Assembly (NCBI RefSeq): GCF_017916515.1
Contig: NZ_JAFMTA010000001.1
Span: 2,779,127 to 2,843,126 of the forward strand
Direction: 5' to 3'
From: Naasia sp. SYSU D00948
Lineage (GTDB): Bacteria; Actinomycetota; Actinomycetes; Actinomycetales; Microbacteriaceae
DNA: 64,000 nt
Shown here: in pieces, positions 1 through 7,123 of the stretch
How positions within the stretch are numbered: the stretch's first letter is position 1
Layout of the letters: each line of letters opens with the position of its first letter
Made by a program: the position numbers and the translations under genes
The notes under the pieces: model-generated
The model's database searches: none
Told to the model about the DNA's origin: nothing
What the model saw: only the letters and a program-made list of their open reading frames with translations

Positions 1-217
1 CCTCCTCGAACACGGCCACCGGAAGACCCCGCAGCGTGGACACGCGCTCGCGCAGGCTCTGCTCGAAGTCGAGCTGCCCGAGCATCGCCCGCTCCGTGAT
101 CTCCGTGACGAGGTCCCCGCTGCCCGCGGCATCCGCGAGCAGCTCGATGACCTCGTCCTCGATCAGCGTGGAGTCGACGTCGAGCACCACGAGGTGCCGG
201 GCCGGCCCGGCCCTCAC
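1..217 (-). CDS. serB: Phosphoserine phosphatase SerB, 5' part (runs off left edge)
   Basis: Only the first 72 codons are present; the rest lies beyond the left edge. The HAD-family nucleophile motif [13 protein letters not shown] is at about residues 14-26, where the first Asp attacks the phosphate and the second acts as acid/base. This is the characteristic start of SerB, which hydrolyses phosphoserine to serine in the last step of serine synthesis. The start is a GTG that overlaps the TGA of glgC in a GTGA arrangement, so translation is probably coupled to glgC. The usual N-terminal ACT domain is absent: the catalytic motif begins within 15 residues of the start. Function is clear from the motif; the overall length cannot be judged. 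Confidence 0.85.
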   Translation of the reverse strand, partial: MRAGPARHLVVLDVDSTLIEDEVIELLADAAGSGDLVTEITERAMLGQLDFEQSLRERVSTLRGLPVAVFEE

Positions 218-1455
218 GGGGTGACCCGGACGCCCTTGCCGACGACCGTGATGCCGGACTCCGTCACCGTGAAGCCGCGCTCGCGGTCCCGCTCCGGGTC
301 GATGCCGATGCGGGCGCCCTCCTCGACCACGACGTTCTTGTCGAGGATCGCGCGGGAGACGACCACGTTGGGCTGGACCTGGGCACGGTCGAAGAGGACG
401 GCGTCGGTGACGACGGAGCCGCCGGCGATCGTCGACCACGGACCGATCACACTGCGCTCGACGCGCGCGCCGGAGATGACCGAGCCCAGCGAGATGATCG
501 AGTCGACCATCGTGCCCTGGTTGCCGTGCGCGTCCCGCACGAGCTTCGCGGGCGGCGAGTTCACCTGCTGCGTGTAGATCGGCCACTCCTCGTTGTAGAG
601 GTTGAAGACCGGGAGAGCGGAGACGAGGTCCTGGTGGGCCTCGAAGAACGAGTCGATCGTCCCCACGTCCCGCCAGTAGTAGCGGTCGCGATCGGTCGCG
701 CCGGGGACCACGTTGCGGTTGAGGTCGTAGACGGCGGCGTCCCCGCGGGCGACGAAGCCGGGGATGATGTCCCCGCCCATGTCGTGCTTGGAGCCCTCCT
801 TCTCCGCGTCCGCGCGCACCGCGTCGATGAGGGCGTCGGTGTTGAAGATGTAGTTGCCCATCGAGGCGAGCACCTCGCCCGGGGAGTCCGGGAGGCCCTT
901 CGCGTTCTTGGGCTTCTCCAGGAACTTGGTGATCCTCGTGGGCCTGCGCTGGTTGGTCTGGATGACGCCGAACTGGTTCGCGAGGGAGATCGGCTGCCGG
1001 ATGGCGGCCACCGTCGCGCCGCAGCCGGACTCGATGTGCGCGTCGATCATCTGGCTGAAGTCCATGCGGTACACGTGGTCCGCGCCGACGACGACGACGA
1101 TGTCCGGCTTCTCGTCGTTGATCAGGTTGAGGCTCTGCAGGATCGCATCGGCGGAGCCGGTGTACCAGCGCGGCCCGAGCCGCTGCTGCGCCGGGACGGA
1201 CGCGATGTACGAGTTGAGGAGGCTCGAGAGCCGCCAGGTCTCCGCGACGTGCCGGTCGAGGCTGTGCGACTTGTACTGGGTCAGCACCACGATCTGGGTG
1301 AGCCCCGAGTTGATGAGGTTCGACAGCGCGAAATCGATGAGCCGGTACGTGCCCCCGAACGGGACCGCCGGCTTCGCCCGATCCGCTGTCAATGGCATCA
1401 GGCGCTTCCCTTCACCGCCCGCGAGAACGATGCCGAAAATCTTCTTCGATGCCAT
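214..1455 (-). CDS. glgC: Glucose-1-phosphate adenylyltransferase
   Basis: ADP-glucose pyrophosphorylase makes ADP-glucose from glucose-1-phosphate and ATP, the activated sugar for glycogen or maltosyl polymers. The protein is 413 aa, the usual length. The start [18 protein letters not shown] gives the nucleotide-binding loop [11 protein letters not shown], followed by KPAVPFGG. The substrate region contains YTGSADAI, and a left-handed beta-helix-like C-terminus carries regulatory contacts in the family. An upstream in-frame ATG exists, but the family start and the divergent promoter gap favour 1455. It is divergent to glgA and overlaps serB downstream. Identification is secure. Confidence 0.95.
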   Translation of the reverse strand: MASKKIFGIVLAGGEGKRLMPLTADRAKPAVPFGGTYRLIDFALSNLINSGLTQIVVLTQYKSHSLDRHVAETWRLSSLLNSYIASVPAQQRLGPRWYTGSADAILQSLNLINDEKPDIVVVVGADHVYRMDFSQMIDAHIESGCGATVAAIRQPISLANQFGVIQTNQRRPTRITKFLEKPKNAKGLPDSPGEVLASMGNYIFNTDALIDAVRADAEKEGSKHDMGGDIIPGFVARGDAAVYDLNRNVVPGATDRDRYYWRDVGTIDSFFEAHQDLVSALPVFNLYNEEWPIYTQQVNSPPAKLVRDAHGNQGTMVDSIISLGSVISGARVERSVIGPWSTIAGGSVVTDAVLFDRAQVQPNVVVSRAILDKNVVVEEGARIGIDPERDRERGFTVTESGITVVGKGVRVTP

Positions 1456-1541
1456 GGGGACACCATATAGGCGCACGCCCCCGCTCCGGAACGCACTCGC
1501 CCCCTCGCGAAGCACCCCGGTGCGAGGGACCACTGCTGGGC

Positions 1542-1547
1542 TAGCGT
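1542..1547 (+). promoter_or_regulatory. -10 element of glgA, leaderless type
   Basis: TAGCGT ends 6 nt before the ATG of glgA and there is no Shine-Dalgarno sequence between them. Transcription would start at or next to the A of the ATG. The same arrangement recurs at many starts in this window. Confidence 0.6.
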
Positions 1548-1553
1548 GTGCTC

Positions 1554-2744
1554 ATGCGAGTCGATCTTCTGACCAGGGAGTATCCGCCGGACGTGTACGG
1601 CGGGGCCGGCGTCCACGTCGCCGAGCTCGTCCGGGCGATGCGCGGCGACATCGACGTCGTCGTCCGCTGCTTCGGGAAGCCGCGCGAGGAGCCGGACACC
1701 CACGCGTACCTCGTGCCCCAGCAGCTGGCGAACGCGAACCCCAGCCTCGCCACGCTCGGCGTGGACCTGCAGATGGCCCAGGACGCCGAAGGGGCGGACC
1801 TCGTCCACTCCCACACCTGGTACGCCAACGCCGCGGGACGGCTCGCGCAGCTCCTGCACGGCATCCCGCACGTCCTCACCGCGCACAGCCTCGAGCCTCT
1901 GCGGCCCTGGAAGGCCGAGCAGCTGGGCGGCGGCTACCGCGTGTCGAGCTGGATCGAGCGCGAGGCGTACGAGACGGCGGACGCGGTCATCGCGGTCAGC
2001 GAGGGCATGCGACGGGACATCCTCCGGTCCTACCCGTCGCTCGACGAGTCGAAGGTCTCGGTGATCTACAACGGCATCGACCTCGAGGACTGGCACCCGG
2101 TGCACGACGACGAGCTCCTGCGCTCGCTCGGCGTCGATCCGGACCGTCCCTCGGTCGTCTTCGTGGGCAGGATCACCCGCCAGAAGGGCCTGCCGTACCT
2201 GCTGCGCGCCGCCCGTCAGCTGCCGCCCGAGGTGCAGCTCGTGCTCTGCGCCGGCGCGCCGGACACGCCCGAGATCATGGCGGAGGTGTCGGATGCGGTG
2301 CGCGTCCTCCAGCAGGAGCGCACCGGCGTCGTGTGGCTGGACCGCCTGCTCAGCAGGCGGGAGCTGTGCACGGTGCTCGGCGCCGCAACCACGTTCGTCT
2401 GCCCGTCCGTCTACGAGCCGCTCGGCATCGTGAACCTCGAGGCGATGGCCTGCGGGGCCGCAGTGGTCGGCACCGCGACCGGCGGCATCCCCGAAGTCGT
2501 CGCCGACGGCGTGACGGGGCGGCTCGTGCCGATCGAGCAGGTGCAGGACGGCAGCGGCACGCCGATCGACCCCGACCGCTTCGTGGCGGACCTCGCGGCG
2601 ACCCTGACGGAGGTCGTGTCCGACCCGGAGACCGTCCGTCGGTACGGCGAGGCGGGCCGCAGGAGGGCCGAGGAGGAGTTCAGCTGGCACCGGATCGCGG
2701 AGGACACCCGGGCGCTCTACGCCACGCTCGTCGGCCGCTCCTGA
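1554..2744 (+). CDS. glgA: Actinobacterial glycogen synthase / maltose-1-phosphate synthase (GT4)
   Basis: A 396-aa GT-B glycosyltransferase of the actinobacterial GlgA/GlgM family. The N-terminus MRVDLLTREYPPDVYGG is diagnostic, with the glycine-rich donor loop YGGAGVHV. The C-terminal nucleotide-sugar site has SVYEPLGIVNLEAMACG, with the conserved Glu pair of GT4. Mycobacterial relatives use ADP-glucose to make maltose-1-phosphate for the GlgE pathway, and older annotations call them glycogen synthase. No glgE is in the window, but treS lies 2.6 kb downstream on the other strand. The ATG at 1554 is chosen over a GTG 6 nt upstream because the family begins MRVDLLT and a -10 box lies just before it. 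Confidence 0.92.
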   Translation: MRVDLLTREYPPDVYGGAGVHVAELVRAMRGDIDVVVRCFGKPREEPDTHAYLVPQQLANANPSLATLGVDLQMAQDAEGADLVHSHTWYANAAGRLAQLLHGIPHVLTAHSLEPLRPWKAEQLGGGYRVSSWIEREAYETADAVIAVSEGMRRDILRSYPSLDESKVSVIYNGIDLEDWHPVHDDELLRSLGVDPDRPSVVFVGRITRQKGLPYLLRAARQLPPEVQLVLCAGAPDTPEIMAEVSDAVRVLQQERTGVVWLDRLLSRRELCTVLGAATTFVCPSVYEPLGIVNLEAMACGAAVVGTATGGIPEVVADGVTGRLVPIEQVQDGSGTPIDPDRFVADLAATLTEVVSDPETVRRYGEAGRRRAEEEFSWHRIAEDTRALYATLVGRS

Positions 2745-2762
2745 CCCGCGGGACCGCCCGGA

Positions 2763-2768
2763 TAGTGT
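2763..2768 (+). promoter_or_regulatory. -10 element of the ABC ATPase gene, leaderless type
   Basis: TAGTGT lies 7 nt before the ATG and no ribosome-binding site intervenes. This gives the ATPase gene its own start although the glgA stop is only 31 nt upstream. Confidence 0.55.
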
Positions 2769-2775
2769 TGGACCC

Positions 2776-3558
2776 ATGACCACGGTTCTCGAGCTGTCCG
2801 ACGTGTCGGTGACCCGAGAGGGCACCGTCATCCTCGACTCGGTCGACTGGACCGTGGACAGTTCGGAGCGCTGGGTGATCCTCGGCCCGAACGGGGCCGG
2901 GAAGACGACGCTGCTGCAGATCGCCGCCGCCTTCCTGCACCCCAGCCGCGGGGTCGCGAAGGTCCTCGACCACCGCATCGGGGGCACGGACCTGTTCGAG
3001 CTCCGGCCGCGGATCGGCTTCGCCTCGACGGCGATGGCGCGTCGTATTCCGGGTTCGGAAACAGTCCTCGACGTCGTGCTCACCGCGGCATATTCCGTCA
3101 CCGGCCGGTGGAACGAGGAGTACGAGGACATCGACGTCCGGCGGGCGCAGCGCGTGCTGGGGGAGTGGAAGCTGAGCCACCTCGAGCGCCGGCGCTTCGG
3201 GGAGCTGAGCGACGGCGAGCAGAAGCGCGTCCAGATCGCCCGGGCCGTCATGACGGACCCGGAGCTCCTGCTGCTCGACGAGCCGGCGGCCAGCCTCGAT
3301 CTCGGGGCGCGGGAGGAGCTCGTGGCCCTTCTCGGCGGCTACGCGAGCTCGCCGTCGGCGCCCGGCATCGTCATGGTCACCCATCACGTCGAGGAGATCC
3401 CGGTCGGCTTCACCCACGCGCTCCTGCTCGACGAGGGCCGCGTGGTCGCGGGCGGACCGGTCGACGAGGTCCTGACGTCGGAGCGCCTCACGGAGACCTT
3501 CGGGCTCCCGCTCGAGGTGACCCAGACCGATGGCCGGTTCACCGCCCGCGCGAGCTGA
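2776..3558 (+). CDS. ABC transporter ATP-binding protein (no permease nearby)
   Basis: A 260-aa single ATPase domain. Walker A GPNGAGKTT is at residues 37-45, the signature LSDGEQ at 144-149, Walker B LLLLDEP at 164-170, and the switch His in VMVTHHVEE. The domain architecture resembles stand-alone ATPases of the ModF or YheS-like sort that lack a membrane partner in the same operon. No permease or binding protein is adjacent, so the substrate is unknown. It may energise a distant permease or act as a soluble factor. It sits between glgA and rpmE2 with its own likely promoter. Confidence 0.85.
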   Translation: MTTVLELSDVSVTREGTVILDSVDWTVDSSERWVILGPNGAGKTTLLQIAAAFLHPSRGVAKVLDHRIGGTDLFELRPRIGFASTAMARRIPGSETVLDVVLTAAYSVTGRWNEEYEDIDVRRAQRVLGEWKLSHLERRRFGELSDGEQKRVQIARAVMTDPELLLLDEPAASLDLGAREELVALLGGYASSPSAPGIVMVTHHVEEIPVGFTHALLLDEGRVVAGGPVDEVLTSERLTETFGLPLEVTQTDGRFTARAS

Positions 3559-3563
3559 TCCCT

Positions 3564-3665
3564 GCTATCCTTGTCTGTCGGCCCTTCGGCCGAGACGACC
3601 CGGACGACGTTCGGGTCCAGAGACTTTCCGTTTCCCCTTCTCTCCAGATCTGAGGTTCGTCCGCC
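3564..3665 (+). promoter_or_regulatory. rpmE2 promoter and 5' leader (possible r-protein leader)
   Basis: A TATCCT -10 box is at 3564-3569, giving a 5' UTR of about 90 nt. This contrasts with the leaderless genes around it. Just after the predicted start, GGCC-CTTC-GGCC lies in an extended imperfect stem (about 3571-3594). A GAGG motif precedes the ATG by about 11 nt. Ribosomal protein L31 genes in several bacterial groups carry autoregulatory leaders, so this leader could be one. That role is inferred from position and the stem only. Confidence 0.4.
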
Positions 3666-3917
3666 ATGAAGTCCGGCATCCACCCCGAGTACGCCCCCGT
3701 CGTGTTCCGCGACCTCGCGTCGGGTCAGAGCTTCCTCACCCGCTCCACGGTGTCCAGCGGCAAGACCATCGAGTGGGAGGACGGGAACACCTACCCCGTC
3801 ATCGACGTCGAGATCTCGTCCGCGTCGCACCCGTTCTACACGGGCAAGCAGCGCATCCTCGACTCCGCCGGTCGCGTCGAGAAGTTCAACTCGCGCTACA
3901 AGAACTTCGGCAAGTAA
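3666..3917 (+). CDS. rpmE2: 50S ribosomal protein L31 type B
   Basis: An 83-aa L31 of the zinc-free (type B, C-minus) class. It begins [16 protein letters not shown], contains [13 protein letters not shown] and ends RYKNFGK, all typical of the family. No CxxC zinc pairs are present. In many actinobacteria this paralogue replaces the zinc-containing L31 during zinc limitation under Zur control. I could not recognise a Zur box in the leader. The gene is monocistronic, followed directly by a strong terminator. Confidence 0.95.
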   Translation: MKSGIHPEYAPVVFRDLASGQSFLTRSTVSSGKTIEWEDGNTYPVIDVEISSASHPFYTGKQRILDSAGRVEKFNSRYKNFGK

Positions 3918-3930
3918 GCCGCAGCTTCAC

Positions 3931-3964
3931 GAGAAAGGGGCGCCCTTCGGGGCGCCCCTTTCTC
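3931..3964 (+). terminator. Intrinsic terminator after rpmE2
   Basis: A perfect 15-bp stem with a TTCG tetraloop: GAGAAAGGGGCGCCC pairs with GGGCGCCCCTTTCTC. It begins 13 nt after the rpmE2 stop, and the descending arm ends in a T/C-rich run. It can also act on the opposite strand. Confidence 0.9.
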
Positions 3965-4302
3965 GTCTCTCAGGACTGAGCGCGTCGCGCCCGCGGGGTC
4001 GTGCGGAGACACCACCGTCAGGTACGGGGTGGCGGATGTCCGCACGACCCGCGGCAGCCCGGGTTCCGCGTGGCGAGCCCTCAGTCCTTGCCGGAGCTCG
4101 TCGCGTCGAGCAGCTCGGTGGCGGTTCCCTGTCGATGGTCACCTCGTGGCCCACTCCGGCAGTTCGGCGGGAACGACCGGGTCGGATCACCGGGACGAGG
4201 TGTGCTGCCGGGGAGCGCTCCAGGCGGGCCGGTTCGGCGGTTCCGGGCCGTCGTGGCGGCCCGCGAACGCCGGATCGGCCCGGGGTGGGGATGGTGGCGC
4301 GG
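3965..4302. repeat. Non-coding gap with a two-tier hairpin
   Basis: This 338-nt gap separates convergent rpmE2 and the exonuclease gene. At 3991-4054, CCGC-GGGTCGTGCGGA pairs with TCCGCACGACCC-GCGG (one bulged G) to give a 16-bp outer stem. Inside it, CCACC (4012-4016) pairs with GGTGG (4028-4032). This is far longer than a usual terminator and lies about 250 nt beyond the exonuclease stop. The rest of the gap (4055-4302) has no convincing gene: open frames there lack a ribosome-binding site and have arginine/glycine-rich shadow composition. Confidence 0.55.
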
Positions 4303-5244
4303 TCAGCGGCAGGGCCAGAGGCCCGAGGTCGTGAACTCGGGGTCCTTCGTGCGGCGCATGTAGTCGGCGAAGCGCTCCGCCTGCTCGCGGCACCACTCGA
4401 CCTGCATCGAGTGCAGGCGCTCCAGCTCGACGCCCAGCTCGACCGGGTACCGGGCCGCCATGGCTTGCGCCAGACGGCCGGCGGCGATCGCGTCCGCGCC
4501 CGCGTCGTGGGCGTCCGTGAGCTCGACGCCGTAGAACGCCGCCGTCACCTCGAGCGTCCGCTTGCCCTTGCGGTACCGGTCGAGCGCCTTGTCGAGGACG
4601 AGCGGGTCCACCACAAGGCCCCGGCCGTCGAGCGGCTCGAGACCGTGCCGGTCCGCCTCGCGGGCCAGCAGTGTGAGGTCGTAGGGCGCGTTGTAGACGA
4701 CGAGGGGCAGGCCGCGGCGGTGCACCGTGCGGATCGCCGAGAGGATCTCGGGGATCACCTCGGCCGCCGGACGCCCGTACCGGCGGGCGCGGGCCGTGCT
4801 GATGCCGTGCACGGCGGAGGCCCCGTCGGGGATCTCGACGCCGGGATCGAGCAGCCAGTCCTTCCGCTCGACGACGACTCCGCAGTCGTCGAGGACACCC
4901 ACATGGGCGCTCACGATCCGGGCCGTTTCGGTGTCGATGCCGGTGGTCTCCAGATCGAAGACGCCGACGCAGCCCGTCCACTCCGGAAGCGCGGCCGCCG
5001 CCTCGAGGGCGGCCTCGGCCTCGTCCACGACGGGAGCAGCATCGATCTCGACCTCGTCGACATCGAGCAGGGCGGGAGTGACGACCCGCATCGGCGCCCC
5101 GTGACCTGCGAAGCCCCTGCCGCGCGCGGAGGCGACGGCCCGCTCGGCCTGCTGGGCGGCGGCCTCGCCCTCCTCGCCGACACCGATCTCGAAGAGCGGG
5201 AACTCGGGGAGGGCGGCCCGGTACCGGGCGTCGAGCGTCGTCAC
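4303..5244 (-). CDS. DEDDh 3'-5' exonuclease (DnaQ family) with N-terminal extension
   Basis: A 313-aa protein. The exonuclease domain begins near residue 92 with ExoI VFDLETTG, then ExoII NAPYDLTLL and ExoIII HDAGADA, giving the D-E-D-D and His set of metal-dependent proofreading exonucleases. Stand-alone actinobacterial relatives are usually about 220-240 aa. Here about 90 extra residues precede the domain (low-complexity, Ala/Glu-rich). The role is DNA repair or RNA/DNA trimming rather than core polymerase proofreading. It ends with MRRTKDPEFTTSGLWPCR. The extension could be an overcalled start, but it keeps good codon use. Confidence 0.85.
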   Translation of the reverse strand: MTTLDARYRAALPEFPLFEIGVGEEGEAAAQQAERAVASARGRGFAGHGAPMRVVTPALLDVDEVEIDAAPVVDEAEAALEAAAALPEWTGCVGVFDLETTGIDTETARIVSAHVGVLDDCGVVVERKDWLLDPGVEIPDGASAVHGISTARARRYGRPAAEVIPEILSAIRTVHRRGLPLVVYNAPYDLTLLAREADRHGLEPLDGRGLVVDPLVLDKALDRYRKGKRTLEVTAAFYGVELTDAHDAGADAIAAGRLAQAMAARYPVELGVELERLHSMQVEWCREQAERFADYMRRTKDPEFTTSGLWPCR

Positions 5245-5312
5245 GCGGTCAGCCTAGGAAGGGCCTCCGACGGCGTCCGGGAGGCTGCTCGCGCGTCGCG
5301 GAGACGCCGTCG

Positions 5313-7022
5313 TCAGGCGCCGGGGCGGGTGAGCTTCAGCCAGAAGAAGCTCTGCGTGCCGAGCGTCAGGGTGACCGTCCCGTCCTCGCCGACGGTCGGG
5401 AACCGGCCGCCGCCGAAGAGATCGGTGAGGCGGGCGCCGGCGAAGTCGGGAAGGTTCACCGTGACCGAGATCGGGTTGTGGGAGAAGCTGAACACGCAGA
5501 GGACGTCCTCCGGCTGGTCGCCCATCTGCTGACCGCTGCCGGGGTAGGAGCGGACGAACGCCAGCGCCGACTCGTGGTCGGTCTCCTGCACGTGGAGCTT
5601 GCCCAGGCCGAAGGTCGGGTGCGCCTTGCGGACGTGGATCACGTTGCGCACCCAGTGCAGGAGCGACCGCGACTGGGCGAGCTGCGCCTCCACGTTGATC
5701 AGCGAGTAGTGGTAGACGAGGGACTGCACCACGGGCAGGTAGAGCTTGCCCGGATCCGCCGTGGAGAATCCGGCGTTGCGGTCGGGCGTCCACTGCATCG
5801 GGGTGCGGGACGAGTCCCGGTCGGCGAGCCAGATGTTGTCGCCCATCCCGATCTCGTCGCCGTAGTACAGGAACGGGCTGCCCGGCAGGGAGAAGAGCAG
5901 GGCGTGCGCGAGCTCGAGCTCGGCGCGCGAGTTGTCGAGCAGCGGAGCGAGCCGGCGGCGGATGCCGATGTTGGACCGCATGCGCGGGTCGTACGCGTAC
6001 CAGCCGTACATCGCCTGCCGGTACTCCTCGGACACCATCTCGAGGGTGAGCTCGTCGTGGTTGCGGAGGAACACGCCCCAGGCCGCGCCCTCCGGGACGT
6101 CGGTCGTCTCGGAGAGGATCCGCACGAGCTCGGTCGACGTCTGGGAGCGCAGGGAGTAGAAGATGCGCGGCATCACCGGGAAGTCGAACGCCATGTGGCA
6201 CTCGGGCTCCTCCTCGGTGCCGAAGAACGCCGCGACCTCGCGCGGCCACTGGTTCGCCTCCGCCACGAGCATCCGTCCGGGGTACTCGAGGTCGAGCATC
6301 CGGCGGAGCTTCTTGATGAACTCGTGGGTGGGCGGCTCGCCCTCGCCGTTGCCCTCGTCGGACTCGTACAGGTAGGGGATGGCGTCGAGCCGGATGCCGT
6401 CGACGCCCAGGTCGAACCAGAACTTGATGATGTCGATGACGGCCTCGTGCACGGCCGGGTTCTCGAAGTTGAGGTCCGGCTGGTGCGAGAAGAACCGGTG
6501 GAAGAAGAACTGGCGCCGGACCGGGTCGAACGCCCAGTTCGAGTCCTCGGTGTCGATGAAGATGATCCGGATGTTCTGGTACTTCTCGTCGGTGTCGCTC
6601 CAGACGTAGAAGTCGCCGTACGGACCGTCCGGATCCTCCCGGGACGCCTGGAACCAGGGGTGCTGGTCCGAGGTGTGGTTGAGCGGGAAGTCCATGATCA
6701 CGCGCATGTTGCGCTCGTGCGCCTTGGTGACGAGCTCGCGGAACTCGTCCAGGGTGCCGAACTCGGGCAGCACCTGCTTGAAGTCGGACACGTCGTAGCC
6801 GCCGTCGCGCAGCGGCGACTGGTAGAAGGGCGGGAGCCAGAGCGCGTCGACGCCCAGCCACTGCAGATAGTCGAGCTTCGAGATGAGCCCGCCGAGGTCG
6901 CCTGTCCCGTCGCCGTTGCTGTCGGCGAAGCACCGCACCATCACTTCGTAGAAGACCGCTCGGCGATACCACTGGGGGTCGAGGGACAGGCCGGGCAGTG
7001 TGATCGGTGCAGTGAAGCTCAC
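5313..7022 (-). CDS. treS: Trehalose synthase (maltose alpha-D-glucosyltransferase)
   Basis: A GH13 enzyme of 569 aa interconverting maltose and trehalose. The start region LDPQWYRRAVFYEVMVRCF, the region I motif DFPLNHTSDQHPWF, nucleophile Asp in GVDGIRLDAIPYL, acid/base Glu in VAEANQWP and the third Asp in FLRNHDELTL are all present. Length fits unfused TreS; there is no maltokinase (Pep2) domain or neighbouring maltokinase gene. The GTG start at 7022 is chosen because GGAGGG precedes it by 8 nt; an upstream ATG at 7055 lacks one. With glgC and glgA nearby this suggests trehalose/alpha-glucan interconversion. Confidence 0.92.
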   Translation of the reverse strand: MSFTAPITLPGLSLDPQWYRRAVFYEVMVRCFADSNGDGTGDLGGLISKLDYLQWLGVDALWLPPFYQSPLRDGGYDVSDFKQVLPEFGTLDEFRELVTKAHERNMRVIMDFPLNHTSDQHPWFQASREDPDGPYGDFYVWSDTDEKYQNIRIIFIDTEDSNWAFDPVRRQFFFHRFFSHQPDLNFENPAVHEAVIDIIKFWFDLGVDGIRLDAIPYLYESDEGNGEGEPPTHEFIKKLRRMLDLEYPGRMLVAEANQWPREVAAFFGTEEEPECHMAFDFPVMPRIFYSLRSQTSTELVRILSETTDVPEGAAWGVFLRNHDELTLEMVSEEYRQAMYGWYAYDPRMRSNIGIRRRLAPLLDNSRAELELAHALLFSLPGSPFLYYGDEIGMGDNIWLADRDSSRTPMQWTPDRNAGFSTADPGKLYLPVVQSLVYHYSLINVEAQLAQSRSLLHWVRNVIHVRKAHPTFGLGKLHVQETDHESALAFVRSYPGSGQQMGDQPEDVLCVFSFSHNPISVTVNLPDFAGARLTDLFGGGRFPTVGEDGTVTLTLGTQSFFWLKLTRPGA

Positions 7023-7110
7023 TCGCAGGTCCCTCCGGCATGGGTTTCGCCTCATCCTACGGTCGGCCGTCCGGCGGCCCGGCGGCCCGGGGCCCCCCTT
7101 GCGCCGCCCG

Positions 7111-7116
7111 TAGACT
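7111..7116 (+). promoter_or_regulatory. -10 element of the hydrolase-glycosyltransferase gene
   Basis: TAGACT lies 7 nt before the ATG with no Shine-Dalgarno sequence, a leaderless arrangement. It sits in the divergent gap with treS. Confidence 0.6.
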
Positions 7117-7123
7117 GTGGCCG

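Noticed and set aside
3927-4190. An 87-aa minus-strand frame after rpmE2
   Set aside because: It overlaps the terminator and hairpin, has Arg-rich low-complexity sequence and no Shine-Dalgarno sequence.
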